A stretch of 64,000 nt of DNA from positions 8,940,353 through 9,004,352 of the forward strand of contig WNKI01000001.1 of NCBI GenBank assembly GCA_015350385.1, in the 5' to 3' direction. Of the stretch, positions 25,790-34,998 are shown piece after piece (within the stretch, counting starts at the first letter, position 1; each line of letters opens with the position of its first letter). The translations under genes were made by a program, and so were the position numbers. The DNA is from Aculops lycopersici. Taxonomy: Eukaryota; Arthropoda; Arachnida; Trombidiformes; Eriophyidae. The notes under the pieces are model-generated. The model did no database searches and was not told where the DNA came from. It worked only from the letters and a program-made list of their open reading frames with translations.

Positions 25790-28700
25790 ATGAGCCTGTT
25801 GCACATTGGCGACATTATAACCCTTTACTCGGAAGGCTTTCTATCAACTTTGGGTTTAGTAGATGATAGATGCGTTTTGCATCCCTGCCCCAAGGATCCA
25901 CCCAAAAAGTTTCGAGATTGTTTATTCAAAGTTTGCATCCAACACAAGTACGATGTCCAAGGCGAATTGTGGCGCTCGGGTCACGTAGACGAGGAATTGT
26001 ATAAGAAACTTTATACAGCTGCTAAGTTAGAGCAGGATACTAATCAGGATAAGAACTTAATGAAACGGGGTACTGTCGTTAAATACGAAGATACAGTGCA
26101 ATTGTTACATATTAAGTCAAACAAATATATTACAGTCAATGCCAAGGCAGCTGCGCCTGAGGAAGATGAAGCCACAAGGGTTTACTTAGACTCCAATGGT
26201 AACGAGGGCAGTTGGTTCAAGGTTAGGTCACCATATAAGTATAGATCAAATGGTGAGGATGTTGTTTGTGAATCCATTGCACTTGTTAGTGATATCTTAG
26301 GCGCTCTTAGCCATGAAGATGCTTTGTATTTGCACGCCTCTCATTGCAGGTTGTCGGATAATCCCGAAGTCTTGGAGATTAACGCTAGCCGCCAATCAAC
26401 AAGTTGGGATGTAAAACCATTTCTAGATTACACAGAGGATCTGGAAGATTTCCTCAAAGGTGGCGATGTAGTTCGACTATTTCACACAGACCAAGAGAAG
26501 TTTCTCACCATGGACACTTATAATAATGAGGACACGCAACACGTGTTTCTACGTAGCACCGACCGAGCAAAAGCCACCTCGGCAACCTCATCAAAAGCTT
26601 TATGGGAAGTGGAGGTGGTTCATCCTGATCCGTGTCGTGGTAGTTTAGGTAGATGGAATTCATTGATCAGATTGAAGCATTTAGCAACTGAACGCTTTTT
26701 AGCCGCCGATCAAGACGATGACCCAACACCAGATCCAATGCGCGAGAAGTTACGCGTTAAGGGAGCGCCTGTTTTTAAATTAATTTCAATTGAATTCTCA
26801 TACGATTTTGCAACCTTGTTTGAATTTGACTCAACCACAACAAATGTCAACAAGGACGATTATATTCCCATCCAAAGCAACATAACCCTCAAGCACCATC
26901 CAACTGGCACCTATGTCCACAGCACTAATATATACATTGACAATGATAAAAAGAAAAAGAGTATGTCCAAAGTGGGCTGTGCCCAGAACAAGGGCCTCGA
27001 TGAGGTGTTTGCTGTGATACCAGTTTCAGCAACTGAAATTCGTGATTTAGATTTCGTTTACGATGCTTGTTTATTATTAAACGAAGCTCATGATCTCATA
27101 AAGGAGTCACTATCAACCACAAATAATCATTCTCAAGATGGATCGGAGGGATTATTTTTAGGTAGCGAAAGCAACAAGTCATTATTAGTGGGTCGTCGCG
27201 AGGCGCATAAGAAATTGAGCGAGTTGTTGCCAGAAATTTTACATTTCATTGCCAATAAGGAGAATGAACCTAGAAAGATTGAGAAAGCTCTTTCAATGTC
27301 AGCAGAAAATCCCAATAGAGAGAGACAGAAGTTATTACGCGAACAAAATGTATTGAAACTATTGATTGATATCCTAGAGTTGGAGGATTCAGTTGATGAG
27401 TTGAATTTCAACAAAGACGTTTGTCGGCTTTGCTATCGAGTATTAAGCTTATCCTTCCAAGATTATCGAAAGAACCAAGAGTACATAGTTAGCTCGGAGT
27501 GGGACAAGTTTATGCAACGTCAGTTTGGCAAGGATATTTTTGCCGAACTCACCTATTCATCGTTATTCCATGCAAATATCAAGTTACTAGAGAAACGAGT
27601 TAACTCGTGTGATATTGAGAAGTTTGTTAAGTTAATTCGACGAAAGAGACAATCACAAATATTAGATTGTCTCAGCGACATGTGTATAACCTCAAACCAA
27701 TCAGTTAGTGTACAAACTCAAAAGATAATTAGTGAACTCATCCTATCAGGTGAAAATGAAGATATCCTAGTTGAAACTTTATATCAAGACGACAAAATCC
27801 TTCTATCAACTCAACATTGGCGAGCCAATCAAATAGAGTCAATGGGTGAGTTTATTATGCCACCTCGCTCGTTGAGAGACATTGTGCTGGCCGCCAAAAA
27901 TGGATACGAGCTCGAATTGTTCATACTCGACTATTACCGTCACCAGCTAGATCTTTTCAGTGCCCTATGTGTATCTCGACAGTATGGCGCAATCAGAATA
28001 TTATCAGAGAAACTTCCCATGAGTTTAATTCAACAATGTGTATCCGATGCTGAACTACACTGTGGTCTGAGAGCTTCCTTCTGTAGGTTACTCTTGCATT
28101 TGTATCTAATTCGCGACCCTAGAATGCCAGTCTCACCTGTACGCAATGAGTTTTCGTGGCGCGATATACCTGACAAGATCAATGTTGAAATCTACGATAG
28201 ACATAATGAAATTTCAGGCATTGGTAGATCTGTATCCTCGAATACATCAACACAATCGAGTAAAGACGCCAATGACATTAGTCAAACTCAAGGGGAGGCA
28301 GAAACGGCTTCGACTAGAACCCATAGAGTTTCCAGAGAAGAGTTGAGAGAAGATTTCAGTGAAGCCATGGACTTTGTTGAGTTGTACCTTAGCGACTTGG
28401 TCTTGTTATCCTCAGCGAAGTCATACTCATCCTCTGTGTCCTCAATATTCAACAATGCTGAACGCAACAAGCTTACATTTGAAGTTATAAATCTAACGAG
28501 AGAGTTAGCTTACTTTGGTTTCTATAAGTTGAGTGATTTTTTGCGTTTAGTCGAAATACTATTAGTTATCCTTGAGGACAATAGAAATCAGCAAAACTTA
28601 GTTATGAAGACCAAGACGAAGATTATTGAGATTCTACACTACATGTCCGAGGTTCGCCTTGATTACATGGTCACAAGTCTGCTATCAATCTTCAAGTCAA

Positions 28701-31700
28701 ATCAACAAGTTGGCTTGACGGCGAGCAGTCTAAACACGGGCACAGGTCAAGGTATCGGCGGTAATCTATCTCCCTCCGCCGACTCATCTAGTCATATAGC
28801 CATCAAGACAAACCAGGCCCTAGATCAGTATTTGAATGAGGTGAACCTGGATAGTAGTCAAGGGAGAAAGTTTGTCAATGTTTTATTACACTTGTTGAGG
28901 CATGACTGTCCCGAACTGGTTAGCGCTAGCTTGAAGTTGTTGCTAAATTATCGAGCTCAAAGAAATAGAACCCTGGAAACTTACAAGAAAATTTCATTAA
29001 CAAACGTTACCCAGCAAATCCACAGAAACTTTCGCAAGCTACATCCTCTGATTGAAAGATCCGATAGATATATTAGAAGGGGTAAAGACGAGAATCATGT
29101 GGCTGTAAATGAAGTTTTAATTCAAGATTCCAAGTTGATCTCATATATTGTTCAGCATATCAAATATTTACTCAAGAATACCGAAGAGGGGAGTTTAACA
29201 ATGGATTTACTAAGATTATTAAAGGATCTCATTCCCTTGGACGATTTACATCAGATTCATCAGCAGCAACAACAGAAGGCTAAAACTTCAAAGGGTCGAA
29301 GAAAAGAGGGCGAGCAGATGAGTCCAGAGATTTCATTGGCCGACATCCAGAACAAACTCGACTCCCATGGAACCTCGAGTTTGGTTGTCGAGCTGATTGC
29401 GATGGGCTCGAGTTCTTGCGAAGAGAAAGTACGACAGAGATCGGCTTCGGTGTTCAAGGATACACTTGCTCTAGGCATTGCCTTGCTCGATGGCGGCAAT
29501 CCCTCAATTCAAGCCTCCATTCATGACAAGCTAACTAGAAAAGGTGAACTGGATAAATCGGAGAGGTTCTTTGAGGTCCTATCGACTCGAATGAACATTG
29601 CGCAACAGGCACTCAGTCCAACAACCGCAAACGCGACAACAGGTGGCAGTGGCTCCAATTCGGGCTCACTAAAGCCGAGCGCTTCCTCAAACAGTTTGGC
29701 CAATCAACAACCGGCCCTAAAGCGATTCAATGGAATGCATCCTCGCGAGTACACCTCTAGTATGAGTGTAGAGTATAGCTCGCCCAAGTTATCGCGGCAA
29801 TGGTCACTCTCAGCTCCAGGTGAGAGGTTAGTAATTAACGAGAGTCTAAAGGAGGACATCGAGGCAACGGTGGAGACAACGGAAAAGGCGCTGGCCAAGA
29901 CAAGAGCTAACGCAAACTCGTCGGGTTTGCAGCCGCATGACAAGGATTTCGTTGACTTCTACAACAATGACTCCGGTTACTCGGCAACACCGACGCCCAA
30001 CGAGGAGCTAGCGTTCAGCGATCTTGACAAAAAATCAAATTTTGACAGCTCAGATCCAAATCACCGTCAAATAAGCGCCGGTGGCTCAAGGTCCCGAAAC
30101 TTGCCCGATGTTATCAAGATCATGAGACCAATCTTGAGATTCCTGCAACTTCTTTGCGAAGATCATAACTTGACAATGCAAAACTACGTCAGGGTTCAGC
30201 AAAACAAGACCAGCTACAACCTGGTTGCTCAAACTTTAGTATTTCTAAACTGCATTTGTGGTTCCAAGGAGGGAAGTCTCGGTCATAAGTTGGGTGAATA
30301 CATCAACGAGGGAAATGTTGATTTGATCAATCAAACCTTGAGAACTCTCACTGAATATTGTCAAGGGCCTTGTATCGAGAATCAGAGATGTATTTTGATG
30401 CACGAAAGTAATGGTATTGATATGATTCGTTCGCTCATATTGGACAACATTGAACCTTTGGATAATTTGAGGATGGATCTCGTGATTGAGTTGAAGGATA
30501 ACGCCTCGAAGCTTCTATTGGCTCTGATGGAATCTTGCCAGGATCCCCATCATGCAGGCCGGATACTCCGCGAACCCTCGCTAACCCGGAAACTGATTGA
30601 TGTTGCCATCAACTACTACCACGAGCAAGATGATTACGACGACAGTTACACCGAGTTAACAAGTGTTTGCGGCGACTCGAGTCCAAGCGACATAAGCGGC
30701 ATCTTGGATGGCTCGTCTCTGCAAACAAGTGGCGGGGGCTCGGGTTCCGGCTCACTTGTTGGCAGTCTAATGAGTCAGGGTGGGTTGAGCTCGGATGGAA
30801 TCATTAGGCCGCGAGATGTTGGCCATAAGGTATTTATATTATGTCATCAGCTAGTGCAACAGTACAATATGATTGCACCCAACTCTCACCTGCAAGCTAG
30901 AATTCCCACCTCAGATGACGCGCGGACTCGAGAGAAAAGCTTAACGGATTTACAATCTCAATCTTCCTCCTCGTCAAATTCCATCTCATCTAGCTCCACT
31001 TCAAACACAATCACGGAACGAGACGCCATCGCGCTCAGGTATTATGAATCTCACACGGCACAGATAGAAATTGTTCGTGGCAATCGAGAGATGGAGCGAG
31101 TTGTGTTTCCGGTTCCGCAAATCTGCGAATACTTGACTCGTGAAACTAAGAGCGATGTTTACTTTAACACGGAACAGGACGAAAGGGGTAGCAAGATTCC
31201 GAATTTCTTCCAATCAATTGAGGATTTATTTGAGGAGATGAAGTGGCAAAGAGAGTTGCAAACAAAACCCCTGCTCCACTCAATTGCTCGCTACATGTCC
31301 ATTTGGTCTGATGTCGAGTTCAAACTCTCGTTTTTTGTCACAGTTTTAGTATTATTTTGCGTATCGAAGGCATCAACAACAGCTACAGGTGGTTCATTGA
31401 TTGGCCAAAAGATAACTCTAACTCAAGATCCCCAACAGCTAACGCCACCCATCGTTGCATCAGCATCCACCCAAATGCCGCAACAACAATCAGCAGGTGG
31501 TGGTCACTTTTTACCTAGCATGCTGAGCACAATATTAGCCATTGTATGCTCAACCTTTTTTGTGTTCAAGCCAAAAATTCCACATTCCTGGACACTATTC
31601 TTGATTTGTGCCACCATTTACCTGGCACAGGTGGTTGGTCAGTGCATTTCGTTGAAGATTTTGGGTTTATGCTTAGAGGGTGTGAGCATGATGCACTTGT

Positions 31701-32524
31701 TTAGTGTTCTCGTGAACAAAGGCTACGTCAACAAGCCGCTTTCCTCGATATTCTCCGAGTCGGATGTGATTTATCATGGAAGTTATCTAATGGTCTGCAC
31801 ACTAGGTCTCCTGTTCAACCCTCTGTTTTATCCCTTTCTCCTACCTCCCGCGCTAATCAGACGCGAGGAAACGCTCAGGAATGTCATCAAGTCAGTAACA
31901 AAGAACGCCTACTCCATACTCATGACAGGATTTTTAGGTCTAATCATTATATTATTATACACAATCATTGTCTACCTATTCTATGGCGAAGACTTTGTTA
32001 TTGATCTAGAGGACGACAGTACCTACAAACCCTGTCTAGGTACTCTATGGGAATGTTATGTGGCTCACGTGAACTATGGCTTACGGGACGGCGGAGGTAT
32101 TGGCGAGCGGATACGAGATATTAGATTGGATTTATCGACACTCAATATTGTTAGAATCATGTTTATCATCTCGTTCTTCTTGGTGGTTAATCTCTTGATC
32201 CTCCAATTGGTTTACTGTATTATCGTTGATAGTTTCGCCACCCTGCGTAGCGAGAAACAGAGCAAGGACGAGGTATTGCGCAACACCTGCTTCGTTTGCG
32301 GCTTGGATCGTTCATCATTCGAAAATCGAACGGTTACCTTCGAGGAGCACATCCAAATCGAACACAACCTCTGGCATTACCTCTACTTTATTGTTCTCAT
32401 CAAGATCAAGAGTCGAACTGAACTGAGTGGCCCGGAATCATATGTTTACGATATGATTAAGTCTAAGGATTACTCCTGGTTCCCGAGGATGCGAGCAATG
32501 AGCTTGATACACACCGACCAATAG
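25790..32524 (+). CDS. Itpr: Inositol 1,4,5-trisphosphate receptor (ER calcium-release channel)
   Basis: Tetrameric ligand-gated calcium channel of the ER. The protein has 2,244 residues from an ATG with A at -3. Order: N-terminal beta-trefoil/suppressor domain (1-215), MIR domain (220-430), RIH domain (about 440-650), RIH-associated domain (about 1436-1560), six-helix channel (about 1840-2147) and the conserved C-terminal Cys2-His2 linker (C2167, C2170, H2187, H2192). IP3-contact residues are present: R229, K237, R255, R259, R510, K514, R517, Y559, R560, K561. Oddities: the RTTGR ligand loop reads RSTDR (255-259), so the glycine is Asp258; the selectivity filter GGGVGD reads GGGIGE (2101-2106); the protein stops just after MRAMSL, lacking the usual C-terminal coiled coil of about 100 residues; it is about 500 residues shorter than fly or mammal receptors; a Gly/Gln/Thr-rich insertion (about 1850-1900) follows the first membrane helix; and the 6.7 kb coding region has no intron. 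There is no frameshift or stop, so it looks functional. Confidence 0.97.
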   Translation: MSLLHIGDIITLYSEGFLSTLGLVDDRCVLHPCPKDPPKKFRDCLFKVCIQHKYDVQGELWRSGHVDEELYKKLYTAAKLEQDTNQDKNLMKRGTVVKYEDTVQLLHIKSNKYITVNAKAAAPEEDEATRVYLDSNGNEGSWFKVRSPYKYRSNGEDVVCESIALVSDILGALSHEDALYLHASHCRLSDNPEVLEINASRQSTSWDVKPFLDYTEDLEDFLKGGDVVRLFHTDQEKFLTMDTYNNEDTQHVFLRSTDRAKATSATSSKALWEVEVVHPDPCRGSLGRWNSLIRLKHLATERFLAADQDDDPTPDPMREKLRVKGAPVFKLISIEFSYDFATLFEFDSTTTNVNKDDYIPIQSNITLKHHPTGTYVHSTNIYIDNDKKKKSMSKVGCAQNKGLDEVFAVIPVSATEIRDLDFVYDACLLLNEAHDLIKESLSTTNNHSQDGSEGLFLGSESNKSLLVGRREAHKKLSELLPEILHFIANKENEPRKIEKALSMSAENPNRERQKLLREQNVLKLLIDILELEDSVDELNFNKDVCRLCYRVLSLSFQDYRKNQEYIVSSEWDKFMQRQFGKDIFAELTYSSLFHANIKLLEKRVNSCDIEKFVKLIRRKRQSQILDCLSDMCITSNQSVSVQTQKIISELILSGENEDILVETLYQDDKILLSTQHWRANQIESMGEFIMPPRSLRDIVLAAKNGYELELFILDYYRHQLDLFSALCVSRQYGAIRILSEKLPMSLIQQCVSDAELHCGLRASFCRLLLHLYLIRDPRMPVSPVRNEFSWRDIPDKINVEIYDRHNEISGIGRSVSSNTSTQSSKDANDISQTQGEAETASTRTHRVSREELREDFSEAMDFVELYLSDLVLLSSAKSYSSSVSSIFNNAERNKLTFEVINLTRELAYFGFYKLSDFLRLVEILLVILEDNRNQQNLVMKTKTKIIEILHYMSEVRLDYMVTSLLSIFKSNQQVGLTASSLNTGTGQGIGGNLSPSADSSSHIAIKTNQALDQYLNEVNLDSSQGRKFVNVLLHLLRHDCPELVSASLKLLLNYRAQRNRTLETYKKISLTNVTQQIHRNFRKLHPLIERSDRYIRRGKDENHVAVNEVLIQDSKLISYIVQHIKYLLKNTEEGSLTMDLLRLLKDLIPLDDLHQIHQQQQQKAKTSKGRRKEGEQMSPEISLADIQNKLDSHGTSSLVVELIAMGSSSCEEKVRQRSASVFKDTLALGIALLDGGNPSIQASIHDKLTRKGELDKSERFFEVLSTRMNIAQQALSPTTANATTGGSGSNSGSLKPSASSNSLANQQPALKRFNGMHPREYTSSMSVEYSSPKLSRQWSLSAPGERLVINESLKEDIEATVETTEKALAKTRANANSSGLQPHDKDFVDFYNNDSGYSATPTPNEELAFSDLDKKSNFDSSDPNHRQISAGGSRSRNLPDVIKIMRPILRFLQLLCEDHNLTMQNYVRVQQNKTSYNLVAQTLVFLNCICGSKEGSLGHKLGEYINEGNVDLINQTLRTLTEYCQGPCIENQRCILMHESNGIDMIRSLILDNIEPLDNLRMDLVIELKDNASKLLLALMESCQDPHHAGRILREPSLTRKLIDVAINYYHEQDDYDDSYTELTSVCGDSSPSDISGILDGSSLQTSGGGSGSGSLVGSLMSQGGLSSDGIIRPRDVGHKVFILCHQLVQQYNMIAPNSHLQARIPTSDDARTREKSLTDLQSQSSSSSNSISSSSTSNTITERDAIALRYYESHTAQIEIVRGNREMERVVFPVPQICEYLTRETKSDVYFNTEQDERGSKIPNFFQSIEDLFEEMKWQRELQTKPLLHSIARYMSIWSDVEFKLSFFVTVLVLFCVSKASTTATGGSLIGQKITLTQDPQQLTPPIVASASTQMPQQQSAGGGHFLPSMLSTILAIVCSTFFVFKPKIPHSWTLFLICATIYLAQVVGQCISLKILGLCLEGVSMMHLFSVLVNKGYVNKPLSSIFSESDVIYHGSYLMVCTLGLLFNPLFYPFLLPPALIRREETLRNVIKSVTKNAYSILMTGFLGLIIILLYTIIVYLFYGEDFVIDLEDDSTYKPCLGTLWECYVAHVNYGLRDGGGIGERIRDIRLDLSTLNIVRIMFIISFFLVVNLLILQLVYCIIVDSFATLRSEKQSKDEVLRNTCFVCGLDRSSFENRTVTFEEHIQIEHNLWHYLYFIVLIKIKSRTELSGPESYVYDMIKSKDYSWFPRMRAMSLIHTDQ

Positions 32525-32680
32525 ATTCAAGAGTTTTCCATCAATCTCATTCAATTATATAGCAAACTTATACGGTAATTTAGGAATAATGTGATACAAA
32601 CAAGAATCAACTAATATTATTATTATTACCAACAATGAAATAATAGTAGAGAAAATGTGCAATGTTTAAACCTAGTTTTC

Positions 32681-32704
32681 ATGATGATGATGATGATGAT
32701 GATG
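32681..32704. repeat. GAT triplet microsatellite between two convergent genes
   Basis: Eight GAT units in the 203 bp separating the IP3 receptor stop from the lipase stop. No AATAAA is visible for either gene in this spacer; only AATAAT-type words occur, so the 3' ends probably use variant signals or overlap. Confidence 0.9.
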
Positions 32705-32727
32705 GTGGAAGATCCATAAAGATGACA

Positions 32728-34629
32728 CTAATGGCATTTGTTTTTTACCAAAAACTCAATGACTCTCCTATTGACTAGCTCGCCGGCATCGCGGGACATA
32801 ATCAAGTCCATATGGTTGAAGGGGTCCACGTTGATGGGAATGTGCTCAAAGTACTTGACGCGATCCCAAATTTGATCGGCAATCCACTGGACCTCGCCGG
32901 GCGTTGAAATTGCATCGCTCGGTCCGCTCACAATGGCCAAGCTTAAGTTTGTCTGTTTCACTTGGGTCAAATCGTAGATTGGCGCCACTTGTTTGCCATA
33001 ACGGCGAACATTCTCCTCTGGCCCATAATTGAAGCGGCTAAGCCGGCCACTTAAATGGACTTGAACTATGTGCTTGAGAACCTGGACACTAACCGATTGG
33101 TGCATCATCAGCACGAAAGTTTCCACCTGCTTTTGGTACTCGCTCCAGTTCAGCAGTCGATCGGTATTTCTATTTTCCCTCTCTTCTCGGCTGGTGTTGG
33201 TGGCGTTATTGCTTAGAGTTGAGGAGGCATCAGCATTGGGGAATGGCGACGACGACGACGAAGAAGAAGAAGTTACCCCTTCGTTGCTCGTAGTGCTTCC
33301 CTCATCAGCATTCACCCTTCCGAAGCCGCTTCCTCTTGAGTCGTCAAAGTTATCGTAGTTGTTGCTAAAATTATCCTCTTGCCGTTTAGGTCTCCTCCTT
33401 CCGCTGAATTGTAAATCAGATGAGGATGGCGCATTTGCTGATCCGCCACGAACATTGCGCAACATCTCCTCCGAGGTCCATAGGTTGTGGCTCGAATTTC
33501 GTGCCATCTTATCGCTGGCCGCCTGCTTGACCCCAATGAACATGCCCGCCAACCAGGTGCAGGCGCGCTGAGCAAAGAGGCACAGGTGGCGCGCAAAAAG
33601 GGCAAATGTTCCGCTGGGACCGGGAAAGGGGGCTAGGGGTTTGTAGAGGAGGGTGGCCGTTTGGAACAGGTGCATCAATCCGCCTTGCATGTACTGAGTG
33701 CTTGCAACGGGCGCCATTAGAATGGAGCAGGTTAATTGGCGTGTGATTCTAGTATCCTGGTGCACGAGTAAGCTTCCGAGGCCAACGGTTGCGCCCAGCG
33801 AGTGGCCAATGAATGTGTAAGTCTTGCTCTTGGTCTTACGGAGAATATAGCTAACGTAAGCCTCTAAATCAAACTCAACCAAGGTGTCCACATTGAAGGA
33901 CCAATACTCGGCACTGGCTCCGTTCCGCCAGCTAGGCCTCAAGTGGTCGAGCGAGTACTGGGTGCCCCGGAAGTTGGTTAACCAAACGTCGTAGCCCAGA
34001 TTGGACAAAGCGAATGCCAGACTACTACTTGTCGTATTACCTCCCACTTGCTGCTTAAGTATTGAGTTTGGATTCAGAACCTTCGGATGGTCGAATGGCG
34101 AGGAGTTTAGGAGGTAAAAGGAGCTGGCGCACAGAATTCCATGCTGTAAAACAATTAGACCAGTCAACTTGTCTCTAGGTATCAGAGGATTAACCAGTCG
34201 ATGAGTTGTGAGTATGTAGCCATCCCTTGTGATTACTTCATGAGTTTCCATTTTAAAACCTCTCCTCTCGATTAGATTGTGTATATCAAGTCGCTGTACT
34301 AAATCCTTGAATTGATCGCTAGTTTCCTCTGCTCCATCGTATCTGTTTCCCAGAATGTAGTTGCTGTTTCGTTTTAAAAAATTCCATGAGCTAAATAATT
34401 TGGAAAACTTGGGCAGCCTTATGATTCCAGTCGCCGCCGGCGCAAGTTGTGAGTCTTGATATTTTGCAGCATCTACTAGATGGCTCGAGTCATGAATGAG
34501 TAACGATGATGGTGATAGTAAAAATAGTAATAGTAAAAGTGATAATGTGCTGATTGGTGGTGATGTTTTCAATAGTTTGTTTTTAATACTTAATCGCCGC
34601 CGGCTTTCCACAAGCCGAATCAACGACAT
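32728..34629 (-). CDS. Acid lipase-like alpha/beta hydrolase (LIPA/lipase 3 family)
   Basis: Secreted or lysosomal lipase/esterase expected to hydrolyse neutral lipids or sterol esters. The 633-residue protein starts at the ATG at 34629. A basic N-terminus is followed by a Leu-rich hydrophobic segment (about residues 28-45), a signal peptide or anchor. The partial AB-hydrolase lipase domain begins near residue 115 (FKMETHEVITRDGYILTTHR), with the oxyanion HG in LQHGILCASS. The catalytic triad is S277 in GHSLG, D572 in GPSDAI and H606 in NHMDLI. LIPA-family enzymes are about 400 residues; the excess is the long N-terminal extension and a Ser/Asn/Asp-rich insertion in the cap region (about 385-480), which contains a furin-like RPKR site at 413-416. 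There is no intron. It lies tail-to-tail with the IP3 receptor gene and about 370 bp downstream of miple on the same strand. Family is certain; substrate is not. Confidence 0.93.
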   Translation of the reverse strand: MSLIRLVESRRRLSIKNKLLKTSPPISTLSLLLLLFLLSPSSLLIHDSSHLVDAAKYQDSQLAPAATGIIRLPKFSKLFSSWNFLKRNSNYILGNRYDGAEETSDQFKDLVQRLDIHNLIERRGFKMETHEVITRDGYILTTHRLVNPLIPRDKLTGLIVLQHGILCASSFYLLNSSPFDHPKVLNPNSILKQQVGGNTTSSSLAFALSNLGYDVWLTNFRGTQYSLDHLRPSWRNGASAEYWSFNVDTLVEFDLEAYVSYILRKTKSKTYTFIGHSLGATVGLGSLLVHQDTRITRQLTCSILMAPVASTQYMQGGLMHLFQTATLLYKPLAPFPGPSGTFALFARHLCLFAQRACTWLAGMFIGVKQAASDKMARNSSHNLWTSEEMLRNVRGGSANAPSSSDLQFSGRRRPKRQEDNFSNNYDNFDDSRGSGFGRVNADEGSTTSNEGVTSSSSSSSSPFPNADASSTLSNNATNTSREERENRNTDRLLNWSEYQKQVETFVLMMHQSVSVQVLKHIVQVHLSGRLSRFNYGPEENVRRYGKQVAPIYDLTQVKQTNLSLAIVSGPSDAISTPGEVQWIADQIWDRVKYFEHIPINVDPFNHMDLIMSRDAGELVNRRVIEFLVKNKCH

Positions 34630-34967
34630 AACTGGCCCCAACAGTCTGATCCAAGTTTAATAGGATTGTCGATAAGCTCAATGTCATTGGGACTGATGTT
34701 GATGGAGAAATTTGTTAAAATTTACAGTCAGATTTGCAAGTGTATCAAAAAGTCACATTGATAACAAGTGTCCGAGTTTTGCTCATAAAACAGCTGATCA
34801 AATTACCAAGCAACGAGATTAGGAAGCACGAGTTGCCGAGACGCTAGGCTCGTGTTGCGCGGGCAAGCGAGCGAGGCAAATAAATCACAGGAGAAGGTGT
34901 GAAGCTAGGAAGCGGATAAATCAATCAGATTGTCGGTCCCGATTTCTGCCACGACTTTGATTCAACT

Positions 34968-34977
34968 TTTATTTATT
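34968..34977 (-). terminator. Poly(A) signals for miple
   Basis: Two overlapping AATAAA words on the minus strand, about 22-31 bases past the miple stop codon at 34999-35001. They are well placed for 3'-end formation and support the last exon call. Confidence 0.75.
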
Positions 34978-34998
34978 AATTTAATTACATGAATCAGA

